Source: Thalassospira sp. HJ (lineage in GTDB: Bacteria > Pseudomonadota > Alphaproteobacteria > Rhodospirillales > Thalassospiraceae). From it: a DNA stretch of 64,000 bases. This document shows, piece by piece, positions 7,744 through 15,063 of the stretch (its first letter is position 1; every line of letters begins with the position of its first letter). The stretch covers positions 186,001 to 250,000 of the forward strand of contig NZ_JYII01000019.1 of NCBI RefSeq assembly GCF_000948415.1. Reading direction: 5' to 3'. The notes under the pieces are model-generated. The model saw nothing but the letters and a program-made list of their open reading frames with translations. It searched no databases and was not told where the DNA came from. The position numbers and the translations under genes were made by a program.

Positions 7744-10251
7744 TTACATCCGGCTTTTGACCCGACGTGTTGGTTCGGCAACTTGCGGATCGTCGGGCCA
7801 GTAATGTTTGGGGTAGCGCCCCTTCATCTCGGCCTTTACCTGCGCATAGGACCCGTTCCAGAACCCTATCAGGTCACTTGTGACCTGAATGGGTCGTTGT
7901 GCCGGGCTTAGCAGATGAAGCGTCACCGCAACCTTGCCATTCGCCACCTTGGGCGTTTCGGTCGCACCAAACATTTCCTGCATCCGCACCGGAAGAGCCG
8001 GTGTCTCGCCGCTATAATCAATGCGCATGTTTGAGCCGGTTGGCACTTGCCAATGGCTCGGGGCCAGACGATCCATTTCCTGTCGCTGGTTCCAGTCAAT
8101 CCCGGCGAGCAATGCCTCTGACAGGTTGATCTGTTTGAGCTGACTGCGTTTGGTAATGCCCGAGAGGTAAGGTGCAATCCAGTCTTCAAGCGATCCCAGA
8201 AGGCCGTCATCAGAAACATCAGGCCAAACTTCACCATCTACGCGGTGCAGGAACGCCAGCCGTTCGCGAAGGCCCTCTGATGCCTTGTCCCATGGCAGGC
8301 AATGCAGGCCTAGCTTGCGGATACCCTCAATCATGGCGGCCGCAATCGCATCGGGATCGGCTTCGTCATGGGTGGCTTTTTCATCCAACACCAGCGCGCC
8401 AATCCGGCGTTGCCAGCGCGCCGCCACCGCATCGCTTTGACTGTCCCAGAAGACTTCGGTGCCTTCGGAAATCTGATTGGCAAAATGGGTTTCAAGGGTG
8501 GCGCGCGCCACCGGGGCGGCAAGGTAAATCTTGGCTTCGCGCGCCTGCCCGTCCAGTTCCGCCACGGCGATATAGGGTTCCGACGCCAGACTATCTTCAT
8601 TGGGCAAAACACCACCACGCCCGCCGGACAAGCGATAGCGCGCATCCGCGCCCTTGCGCCGTTCGCCAATCCGGTCGGGATAGGCAAAGGCCAAAAGCAA
8701 CCCGACCTCATCAGCATGATCGACCTTTCCACCCCCCGATTTATCAAGCCCGGCTTGTTTGGCTGCATCGCGCAATCGACGGGCAAGTTGTTTGGCGGCC
8801 TCGGAGATCATTTTGGTTGCGCGACCCTTGATGATCGCCTCCACGCGGATACGTAAATCCGCTCCGCGCCCGCGCATGAAATCACGGTCGGACAGGAGTG
8901 CGGCCAAGGCACAGGCAACCTCATCCAGACCAAGCTGTGCACTAAGCAACATCATATGCGCCAATCTGGGATGGACCGGCAATCCGGCCATGGCGGTGCC
9001 CATCGGCGTAATGCGGTTTTCACCATCAAGCGCCTCAAGCCCGCGCAAAACATCGCGCGCCTGATCAACCTTGGCGGCGTCCGGCACATCCAGCCACGGC
9101 AGGGCTTTGGGATCCGTGACACCCCAGCGCGCCAGCTCCAGCGTCAGGGGTGCCAGATCGGCCTCAGCAATTTCGGGCGCAGTAAACGGTGCCCGGGCAC
9201 GTTGTTCATTTTCCGGCCACAGGCGATAACAAACGCCCGGCTCCAACCGCCCGGCACGGCCCCGGCGTTGCTCGGCACTGGCTTGCGATGACTTGACCGT
9301 CACCAGCCGAGTCATGCCCGATGCCGGATCAAAGCGCGGCAGGCGTTGAAGGCCGCTATCAACCACCACCCGGATACCATCAATTGTCAGCGACGTTTCG
9401 GCAATGGCCGTCGCCAGCACCACCTTGCGCTTGCCGTCCGGTGCTGGCTGAATCGCGATATCCTGCGCCTTGGCATCCATCGCGCCATACAGCGGGGCGA
9501 TGATGACGTCATTCCCCACCGCATCCTTAAGCGCGCTCTCCACCCGGGTGATTTCACCTTGCCCCGGCAGGAAGGCCAGGATCGATCCGCTTTCCTCCCG
9601 CAGGGCCGTTTTGATCGCGGCGGTCATTTCCACATCGATGCGGGTATTGCCCCATTTATCGGGTTTGGTCGGGATATATTTGGTTTCAACCGGATAGGCA
9701 CGTCCTTCAGATGTGATCACCGGGCACCCGCCCATCAGATCGGCAATCGGCCCGCCATCAAGAGTCGCGGACATGACCACAAGGCGCAGATCATCACGCA
9801 GCGCCCCTTGTGTTTCAAGCGCAAGTGCGAGGCCCAGATCGGCATCCAATGATCGTTCATGAAATTCGTCAAACAGGATGGCAGCAATGCCGGGAAGCTC
9901 CGGATCATCCTGAATCATGCGGACCAGAATACCCTCGGTCACGACCTCGATCTTTGTATCCTTGGAAACCTTGCTATCGAACCGCACGCGATAGCCCACA
10001 CGCCCACCAACCGCCTCACCCAGCAACTGCGCCATGCGCCGCGCACTGGCGCGCGCGGCCAGACGCCGGGGCTCCAGCATGATGATCTTCTGATCGCCCC
10101 TCCATGCGCAGTCCAGCAACGCCAAGGGCACCTTGGTCGTCTTGCCCGCCCCAGGCGGGGCCTGCAGCACGGCACTGGTGCCGTTTTCCAACGCGGAAAT
10201 AACATCCGGCAGGACGGCATCAATTGGCAGGGTGGGAGATTCTGAGGTCAT
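7744..10251 (-). CDS. hrpB: ATP-dependent RNA helicase HrpB
   Basis: 835 residues from the ATG at 10251, matching the usual size of HrpB. DEAH-box motifs are all present: Walker A APPGAGKTTKVPLALL, motif II LFDEFHERSLDADLGLAL (DEFH form), motif III VMSATLDG, and motif VI EQRRGRAGRLEPGVCYRLW. The helicase-associated HA2 region and the HrpB-specific C-terminal domain follow. The cellular role of HrpB is poorly known; it is a non-essential RNA helicase in most bacteria. It is convergent with greB and starts 13 bases after the end of the toxin gene, so it may be read from the same message. Confidence 0.92.
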   Translation of the reverse strand: MTSESPTLPIDAVLPDVISALENGTSAVLQAPPGAGKTTKVPLALLDCAWRGDQKIIMLEPRRLAARASARRMAQLLGEAVGGRVGYRVRFDSKVSKDTKIEVVTEGILVRMIQDDPELPGIAAILFDEFHERSLDADLGLALALETQGALRDDLRLVVMSATLDGGPIADLMGGCPVITSEGRAYPVETKYIPTKPDKWGNTRIDVEMTAAIKTALREESGSILAFLPGQGEITRVESALKDAVGNDVIIAPLYGAMDAKAQDIAIQPAPDGKRKVVLATAIAETSLTIDGIRVVVDSGLQRLPRFDPASGMTRLVTVKSSQASAEQRRGRAGRLEPGVCYRLWPENEQRARAPFTAPEIAEADLAPLTLELARWGVTDPKALPWLDVPDAAKVDQARDVLRGLEALDGENRITPMGTAMAGLPVHPRLAHMMLLSAQLGLDEVACALAALLSDRDFMRGRGADLRIRVEAIIKGRATKMISEAAKQLARRLRDAAKQAGLDKSGGGKVDHADEVGLLLAFAYPDRIGERRKGADARYRLSGGRGGVLPNEDSLASEPYIAVAELDGQAREAKIYLAAPVARATLETHFANQISEGTEVFWDSQSDAVAARWQRRIGALVLDEKATHDEADPDAIAAAMIEGIRKLGLHCLPWDKASEGLRERLAFLHRVDGEVWPDVSDDGLLGSLEDWIAPYLSGITKRSQLKQINLSEALLAGIDWNQRQEMDRLAPSHWQVPTGSNMRIDYSGETPALPVRMQEMFGATETPKVANGKVAVTLHLLSPAQRPIQVTSDLIGFWNGSYAQVKAEMKGRYPKHYWPDDPQVAEPTRRVKSRM

Positions 10252-10264
10252 GGCAGCTTTACGA

Positions 10265-10651
10265 TCACACAAGGCGAACAGGTTCGCCATATTGCCTCAA
10301 CAAAGTATCAGCGGTCAGGAGCAATATGCCCTCCGCCTTTGCCTGTGCAATGAGAATTCGATCAAACGGATCCTTATGCACAGGAGGCAGCGTATCAACA
10401 GTTACCGCATGTTCACTCAACATGGGGAGTTCCACATAGCCATTATCAAGCATCGCCCTGCGAATGAGCCGCGGGTTTGCCTTGAAGTCGGGCCTTTCCA
10501 GTGCATTCTTGGTCGTGATTTCCCAAATATTGATCGGGCTGAAAAGAAGTTCGTTTTCCGTATCAGAAATCATCTTGCGGGCCTCAAGCGACAAACGATC
10601 ATTGCCCTTTGCAGTCCACAAGATCAGTTGGGTATCCAGCAATAACTTCAT
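10265..10651 (-). CDS. PIN-domain toxin, VapC-like
   Basis: A 128-residue PIN ribonuclease of the Sll0205-like branch. The metal-binding acidic residues are visible: D6 in MKLLLDTQLILW, E44 in INIWEITTK, D94 and D97 in HKDPFDRILIAQA, and D115 in LLTADT. Together with the upstream antitoxin (start and stop share one base at 10651) it forms a type II toxin-antitoxin module. The toxin would cleave RNA when freed from the antitoxin. All active-site residues are intact, so the toxin is probably functional. Confidence 0.9.
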   Translation of the reverse strand: MKLLLDTQLILWTAKGNDRLSLEARKMISDTENELLFSPINIWEITTKNALERPDFKANPRLIRRAMLDNGYVELPMLSEHAVTVDTLPPVHKDPFDRILIAQAKAEGILLLTADTLLRQYGEPVRLV

Positions 10652-10893
10652 CAGCCAACCCCAAACATTTCTTCAATCTCATCCTGGCCCATGCGATTGA
10701 AATCATCCGGAATCAGAATTTCTTCATCTTTCAAAAAGCCGATACGTTTCGGGACTACTGCGTCTTCCTGATAAGCCGACATTTGCACAACAGGTTTGCC
10801 CGCCTTTGCAATGACAAGGTGCTCACCACTCATGACGCGCGCGATCAAGCGCGACAAATGGGTTTTGGCCTCATGAATATTAACGATGCCCAT
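10651..10893 (-). CDS. Phd/YefM-type antitoxin
   Basis: 80 residues from the ATG at 10893; GGAGG at 10899-10903 decides this start over an upstream TTG. The N-terminal half, VNIHEAKTHLSRLIARVMSGEHLVIAKAGKPVVQM, is the typical Phd/YefM DNA-binding fold. The acidic C-terminus (DEEILIPDDFNRMGQDEIEEMFG) would wrap around and block the PIN toxin encoded immediately downstream. It very probably represses its own operon through the palindrome just upstream. Confidence 0.9.
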   Translation of the reverse strand: MGIVNIHEAKTHLSRLIARVMSGEHLVIAKAGKPVVQMSAYQEDAVVPKRIGFLKDEEILIPDDFNRMGQDEIEEMFGVG

Positions 10894-10910
10894 CACATCC
10901 TCCAATTAGA

Positions 10911-10924
10911 CTAAGTTAACTTAG
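10911..10924. promoter_or_regulatory. Palindromic operator of the toxin-antitoxin operon
   Basis: CTAAGTTAACTTAG is a perfect 14-base palindrome, 18 bases upstream of the antitoxin start and next to the AT-rich TATATTATT. Its position and symmetry are those expected for the binding site of a Phd-type antitoxin dimer. Inference from position; no footprint is known. Confidence 0.65.
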
Positions 10925-10930
10925 CCTATA

Positions 10931-11197
10931 TTATTTCTGCGCAGAATGCGATTGGGATTTCATAAAGACAATCCCGCGCTCTCCACCAATCCGCTGCAGG
11001 GTTTTCATCCCGCGCGTCAGACCATAAAGCGTTTCCATCGCCCCCGCTGCCTTGGCGCGCGATGCCGCTACTCGCGTTATGTCGTAGAGCTTCCGAAATG
11101 CTGGTTCTGGCAGGCTGCTCAAAGCCGTTTCGGTTGCCTCCCGCTTCGGATCGGGATGGGTAAAGCTCAATGGCGCGGTCGGGTCAAAATTCGGCAT
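10931..11197 (-). CDS. Small conserved-looking hypothetical protein
   Basis: An 88-residue basic soluble protein containing LPEPAFRKLYDITRVAASRAKAAGAMETLYGL. Its start overlaps the end of the toroid protein gene by 14 bases, which supports translation and co-expression. I do not recognise a family. No membrane segment or signal peptide is present. It ends 7 bases before the palindromic operator of the toxin-antitoxin pair. Confidence 0.55.
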   Translation of the reverse strand: MPNFDPTAPLSFTHPDPKREATETALSSLPEPAFRKLYDITRVAASRAKAAGAMETLYGLTRGMKTLQRIGGERGIVFMKSQSHSAQK

Positions 11198-12287
11198 GGA
11201 GTGATCTTGCAGGGTTTGGTGCGTTCCGGTCCGTTTTTTCTATCACAATTGACAGCGCCCAGACCATCCAGGCTTGCGTCCAGCGGATATAATTGCGCCG
11301 ATCCGGCTCCCACCGACCAAGCCCTGCAAAGAACAGATCGCGCTCCGAATCAAAAAGCTTTTCTGCAGACCAAACTGCTATCCGCATCGCCCCACCGGTA
11401 TCCCCAAACCGGATCAGGCTCCCCATCGCCTGCGCCACTGCATGCGCATCAAGATACCCATCCCGTCCGGCGTAGCTTCGTGGTAGGCCATACTGATCAA
11501 AACACTGTGCTCGACAGAACTGCCAGCCACGCGCAATCGCATCCGAAACTCCATTCATGCCCGCGGCGCGAAACCGATCCAGCAAATCAAGAACGTAGCC
11601 CGTGTGAAACCCGTCCACGAACCGGTGGTGGGATCGCGTGCCGTAAGGCCAACTGCCATCAGCCTTTTGCGCGGCGCGAACCCGCTCCACCGCCTGCGTC
11701 GTTTTGTCATTCGGCCCGATCACCCGATGCAGCGCAAACGCCGCCCACAGGCTGGCATTGTGGATTTCAACATTGGTGTGATCAAAATAGGTGAAATAGC
11801 CACCCCGCCAGAGCTTGCTTTCAATGAGGCTTGCCGCCTGCTGGAGGGTGGGATGATCCTTTGCCAATCCGCTTTCGATCAGGGCGTCGACAACGAAACT
11901 CGTGACAATCGCACTGCTTTGATGGCGGCAGGCATGAAACGCGCGTGCCTGCCATTCAAACGGATATCCCCAGCCACCATCGGGATTTTGCATTTTCAAC
12001 AATTGATCGCGCACATCGCAAAGCACTACACCCTTCGCCGCGCCACCCAGCAAAGCCAGCGTCTTGGGATTAACCATCAGCGGAATGCGTGCTGCTTTCC
12101 GCAAGACATCCGGACCCCGCTTGATCGCCTGCAGCCACGCCAAGCGCGCAAGGCGAAACCGCCCAAGCCTACTTGCCCGGAATACCGCACTTTCAAGCCC
12201 ATCAAATGGATCGGCTCCTGCGAATTCAGCGGCCATCATGCGCGTAAGTACCCTGTCCCGGATATCAATCAGGTGATCCCTATCCAT
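11184..12287 (-). CDS. Alpha/alpha-toroid (terpenoid cyclase/prenyltransferase-like fold) protein
   Basis: 367 residues from the ATG at 12287, which overlaps the end of the upstream polymerase gene by 8 bases (translational coupling). Repeated QNPDGGWGYPFEW and QKADGSWPYG motifs resemble the QW-type repeats of alpha/alpha-barrel enzymes such as squalene cyclases. Long helices with His/Trp-rich ends (HHRFVDGFHTGYVLDLL, RNYIRWTQAWM) follow. The polysaccharide context and lack of an aspartate-rich DxDD motif argue against a terpene cyclase; a polymer-modifying enzyme such as an epimerase or lyase is possible. No signal peptide is visible, so it probably acts in the cytoplasm. Exact activity unknown. 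Confidence 0.6.
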   Translation of the reverse strand: MDRDHLIDIRDRVLTRMMAAEFAGADPFDGLESAVFRASRLGRFRLARLAWLQAIKRGPDVLRKAARIPLMVNPKTLALLGGAAKGVVLCDVRDQLLKMQNPDGGWGYPFEWQARAFHACRHQSSAIVTSFVVDALIESGLAKDHPTLQQAASLIESKLWRGGYFTYFDHTNVEIHNASLWAAFALHRVIGPNDKTTQAVERVRAAQKADGSWPYGTRSHHRFVDGFHTGYVLDLLDRFRAAGMNGVSDAIARGWQFCRAQCFDQYGLPRSYAGRDGYLDAHAVAQAMGSLIRFGDTGGAMRIAVWSAEKLFDSERDLFFAGLGRWEPDRRNYIRWTQAWMVWALSIVIEKTDRNAPNPARSLHAEF

Positions 12288-13365
12288 GCTTCGCCCCCTC
12301 ACGCGCGGCAATCCCGGCGGCTATCCCGCAGCAAATCAGGTAATGCCCGTAATTCAGCGCATTATCGGTCACCATGGTCAGCATCACCGACAGCAATATA
12401 CAAACCGCAAGACGTGCGTGACGCACACCCCAAAGCATCACCCCCCATCCCGCAAGCCAAAGCCCGGCCCCCAGAAAACCGGTTTCAAACAGGATGCGAA
12501 AATGATCGTTATGCAGGGCACCAAAGGAGGCAAAAGACTGATAGCCAGACAGGATTTCCTCCACTGCCCCGGCCCCGAAGCCAATCCACCTTTGCCCGTT
12601 TGCCCCGCCTTGCCACAGCACCCAGAAATCCTGCCAGAAGGCCAACCGACCACTGCCGTGGGTCAGAAACAGGCGCGGCAGATAAAGGGCCGCAGCCCAT
12701 CCGGCACCTGCAAGAACGACGGTCCCCACAAGCCATGTCATAGCGCGGGAAAACCGGATCATCCCGATCAGATTGACCAGCATCGCCAAAACCGCAATCC
12801 GCGTCTGGCTGAGCAAGATGGCAACACCACTTGCCGCCGCCAGCACCCCATGCCCCCGCCACCGTGCAACCGAGCAAAGCGCAAACAGGCCCAGAAACAG
12901 AAACGGCTGATTAAGACGCAAGCCCTCATGTGTCACCTGAAACGAGCTCGACAGCAGCAGATAAAGCATAAGGGCCGGAATGATCAGCCGAAGACTGTCG
13001 CGCCCGATCACGAAGCCGATCAGAAGTCCGGCAGGCAGCATCAAAATGTTGCCAATCAGACGCAGCTTTTCGAGGTTTGCACCATTCCCGGTCGCGATCA
13101 CACCGATCATTGCCGCAAGGATTAACGCCCCCGCTAGAAAACCGCTTCCAAGACGGCTGCGATAGACGAAGCAGCACAAAACAGCAATCCAGAACCCCAG
13201 CAGAATAAGCTTAGCAGCCATCCCCCCCGCCGCAATCAGCCAGAGCGACGCCCCCATCGCGAGGTTCCCCAGCAACACCAGCCAGATAGGCAAAGACAGG
13301 CCTTGCCCGGCAGCACCCAGCCTTTGCCCGCCTTCCATCGCGGCTGTAGAAACGCTCTCCCTCAT
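12280..13365 (-). CDS. O-antigen polymerase/ligase-like membrane protein (Wzy/WaaL type)
   Basis: 361 residues with about ten predicted membrane segments and a long periplasmic loop near the C-terminal half (WQGGANGQRWIGFGAGAVEEILSGYQSFASFGALHNDHFRI compresses to the usual G-G-x(n)-H-N pattern). The H-N-D-H run in that loop is the kind of motif found in Wzy_C proteins. It would join polymer repeat units on the periplasmic face. It is divergent from a second polymerase-like gene at 13455 and coupled to the toroid protein gene. Confidence 0.7.
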   Translation of the reverse strand: MRESVSTAAMEGGQRLGAAGQGLSLPIWLVLLGNLAMGASLWLIAAGGMAAKLILLGFWIAVLCCFVYRSRLGSGFLAGALILAAMIGVIATGNGANLEKLRLIGNILMLPAGLLIGFVIGRDSLRLIIPALMLYLLLSSSFQVTHEGLRLNQPFLFLGLFALCSVARWRGHGVLAAASGVAILLSQTRIAVLAMLVNLIGMIRFSRAMTWLVGTVVLAGAGWAAALYLPRLFLTHGSGRLAFWQDFWVLWQGGANGQRWIGFGAGAVEEILSGYQSFASFGALHNDHFRILFETGFLGAGLWLAGWGVMLWGVRHARLAVCILLSVMLTMVTDNALNYGHYLICCGIAAGIAAREGAKHG

Positions 13366-13454
13366 GGCTCTGAACCTCGCGCAAGCAACGCGACAGGCAG
13401 CTCAAATTCAGCTAGGCTAAAGCTCTTGATTTCAAAGCAGATTGGCAGACCTTG

Positions 13455-14813
13455 ATGCTTTTGCTGGCGCAAACCTGTCTGATGGCGCAGATCATTCTCG
13501 CCCCGCTGATGCTGGGCGGACTTAGGCCATGGGCACTTGCTATTCTGACGATCCTGACAGGTGTAGGTGTTCTGGCGATCTGTCTGCGGCCTGCCCCCGT
13601 GCAAATAGGCAAACACCTGCGTTATCTCTGGCTGGCCATCGCTGCACTGATTGGCTGGTCGCTCCTGCAAAGCCTGCCCATCTGGCCCATGCAGCCATAC
13701 CCGTTTGATGCGCCGCGAATTTCGCTTGCGCCTTATGGCTGGCAGAGTTTGGCCGCCTATCTGATCTGGCTTGGCGGTGTAATCACCCTGACGGCACTGG
13801 TGGCGCGACTGCAGACCCGCCTGATCCTGATCATTGCACGAACCGTCGTCATCACATGTGCCGTTCAGGTGGTCTTGGCGGCAAGTGCCGAACTGATGGG
13901 ATGGCAGACTACATTCTGGTTTGCTAAGCAGGCCCATTTCGGCTACTGGACTGGCAGCTTTGCCAATCGCAATGCCTTTGGCAATTTGATGGGGTTTGGC
14001 ATTGTCGCCTGCCTGTTTCTTTATCAACAATCCCGCGCGGTCAGTTTTGCCAAGCAACTTGATCAGGCCGGGGGCTGGCTGGCACTGGCGATGATTTTCT
14101 CCGTTGCCCTCATCCAAAGCCATTCGCGGCTGGCTTTCATTGCGGCGCTGGTTGGCGGCGCGTTGTTTATCATCCTGACACCTCGTGAAAACGCCAGCAA
14201 CCTCAAGCGACTGCTTGGAATTGCTTTGGGTTGCATCGCGATTATCGTCGTGACGGCCTTTGCATCGCCAGATCTTTTCGTCCGGTTCACCGACCTTGGC
14301 CGCAGCGATCTGATCCAGCGTGATGATCTTTGGACCACGGCCCTGCAGGCAATTTTGGAACGCCCCGTTGCCGGCTGGGGTGCGGACAGCATTTCGCTCG
14401 TCATTGCTCATTTCGCCACCCCGGACCTGAACACCAATGCGAACTGGTTTAGCAGCCATAACCTCTGGCTCGACGGGACGATCGTATTTGGCCTCCCCGC
14501 CATGCTGATCCTGACTATGGTCCTAGTCTTCGCCCTTAAAACGGCGATCACCACAGTCCAGCAGACGGACACCCGAGGATTTCTGGTCGCATTCATTTTC
14601 ATGGGATTGATTGGCAGCATTGGCGACTGGGTCATGATCATGCCGCCCCTTATTCTGCCATTGGTGATGCTGGCGATGGCAGGTTTTGAAGGCGCGCTTG
14701 CAACCCGTCGCGCAACACCTGGACGCGCGGATCACGCGGCGCAATCACCGTTGCCTGATCAAGAAGGTTTGCGCCAACCGAGAGATCCTGCTCGACCAGC
14801 ATCTCAGCCTTAA
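13455..14813 (+). CDS. Second O-antigen ligase/polymerase-family membrane protein
   Basis: 452 residues from the ATG at 13455 with ten or more membrane segments. The periplasmic loop contains RDDLWTTALQAILERPVAGWGAD and WFSSHNLWLDGTIVFG; the SHN motif after the GxG segment is the Wzy_C signature. Two such enzymes side by side suggest one polymerase and one ligase, or two polymerases; the sequence does not say which. The last 40-50 residues are polar and proline-rich, unlike family members, and that part overlaps the convergent gene by 164 bases, so the true end may have been lost by mutation. Confidence 0.7.
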   Translation: MLLLAQTCLMAQIILAPLMLGGLRPWALAILTILTGVGVLAICLRPAPVQIGKHLRYLWLAIAALIGWSLLQSLPIWPMQPYPFDAPRISLAPYGWQSLAAYLIWLGGVITLTALVARLQTRLILIIARTVVITCAVQVVLAASAELMGWQTTFWFAKQAHFGYWTGSFANRNAFGNLMGFGIVACLFLYQQSRAVSFAKQLDQAGGWLALAMIFSVALIQSHSRLAFIAALVGGALFIILTPRENASNLKRLLGIALGCIAIIVVTAFASPDLFVRFTDLGRSDLIQRDDLWTTALQAILERPVAGWGADSISLVIAHFATPDLNTNANWFSSHNLWLDGTIVFGLPAMLILTMVLVFALKTAITTVQQTDTRGFLVAFIFMGLIGSIGDWVMIMPPLILPLVMLAMAGFEGALATRRATPGRADHAAQSPLPDQEGLRQPRDPARPASQP

Positions 14814-15063
14814 GCCCCAGCAAAAGCGGATCAAATGGCATCTCAGCCAAACGTGCCTCAATTATTGTGCGGCGCCATTCATCATCACTTGAAGCGAGCG
14901 CCTGCAGAATCTCCTGCGCGTCCCGTGCAGCTACGAACCCGTCCCCATTGGCGAAACCGGCACTTTTGTTTTCAAGCTGCGACAGTGCTCGTCCCTCCGA
15001 CAACAAGACCAAGCCGCCAGTGCCCAACAAGAGTAACGCAATCGCCATCAAGGCCAGTTTCAT
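14650..15063 (-). CDS. Small TPR-like membrane-anchored protein of the polysaccharide cluster
   Basis: 137 residues with an N-terminal membrane anchor (MKLALMAIALLLLGTGGLVL) and a helical periplasmic part, DPLLLGLKAEMLVEQDLSVGANLLDQATVIAPRDPRVQ, that looks like one or two tetratricopeptide repeats. Its start overlaps the stop of the Wzc-like gene by 4 bases (ATGA), so it belongs to that operon. It converges on and overlaps the polymerase gene on the other strand. Probably an accessory factor for export or chain-length control; function not known. Confidence 0.6.
   Translation of the reverse strand: MKLALMAIALLLLGTGGLVLLSEGRALSQLENKSAGFANGDGFVAARDAQEILQALASSDDEWRRTIIEARLAEMPFDPLLLGLKAEMLVEQDLSVGANLLDQATVIAPRDPRVQVLRDGLQARLQNLPSPASPMAE

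Noticed and set aside
12286..13125. Plus-strand frame opposite the first polymerase gene
   Set aside because: Gln/His/Pro-rich shadow product; the opposite strand encodes a coupled, family-like membrane protein.
13362..14459. 365-codon frame opposite the second polymerase gene
   Set aside because: Polar, Gln/Asp-rich product that mirrors a hydrophobic coding strand; typical shadow of a membrane protein gene.
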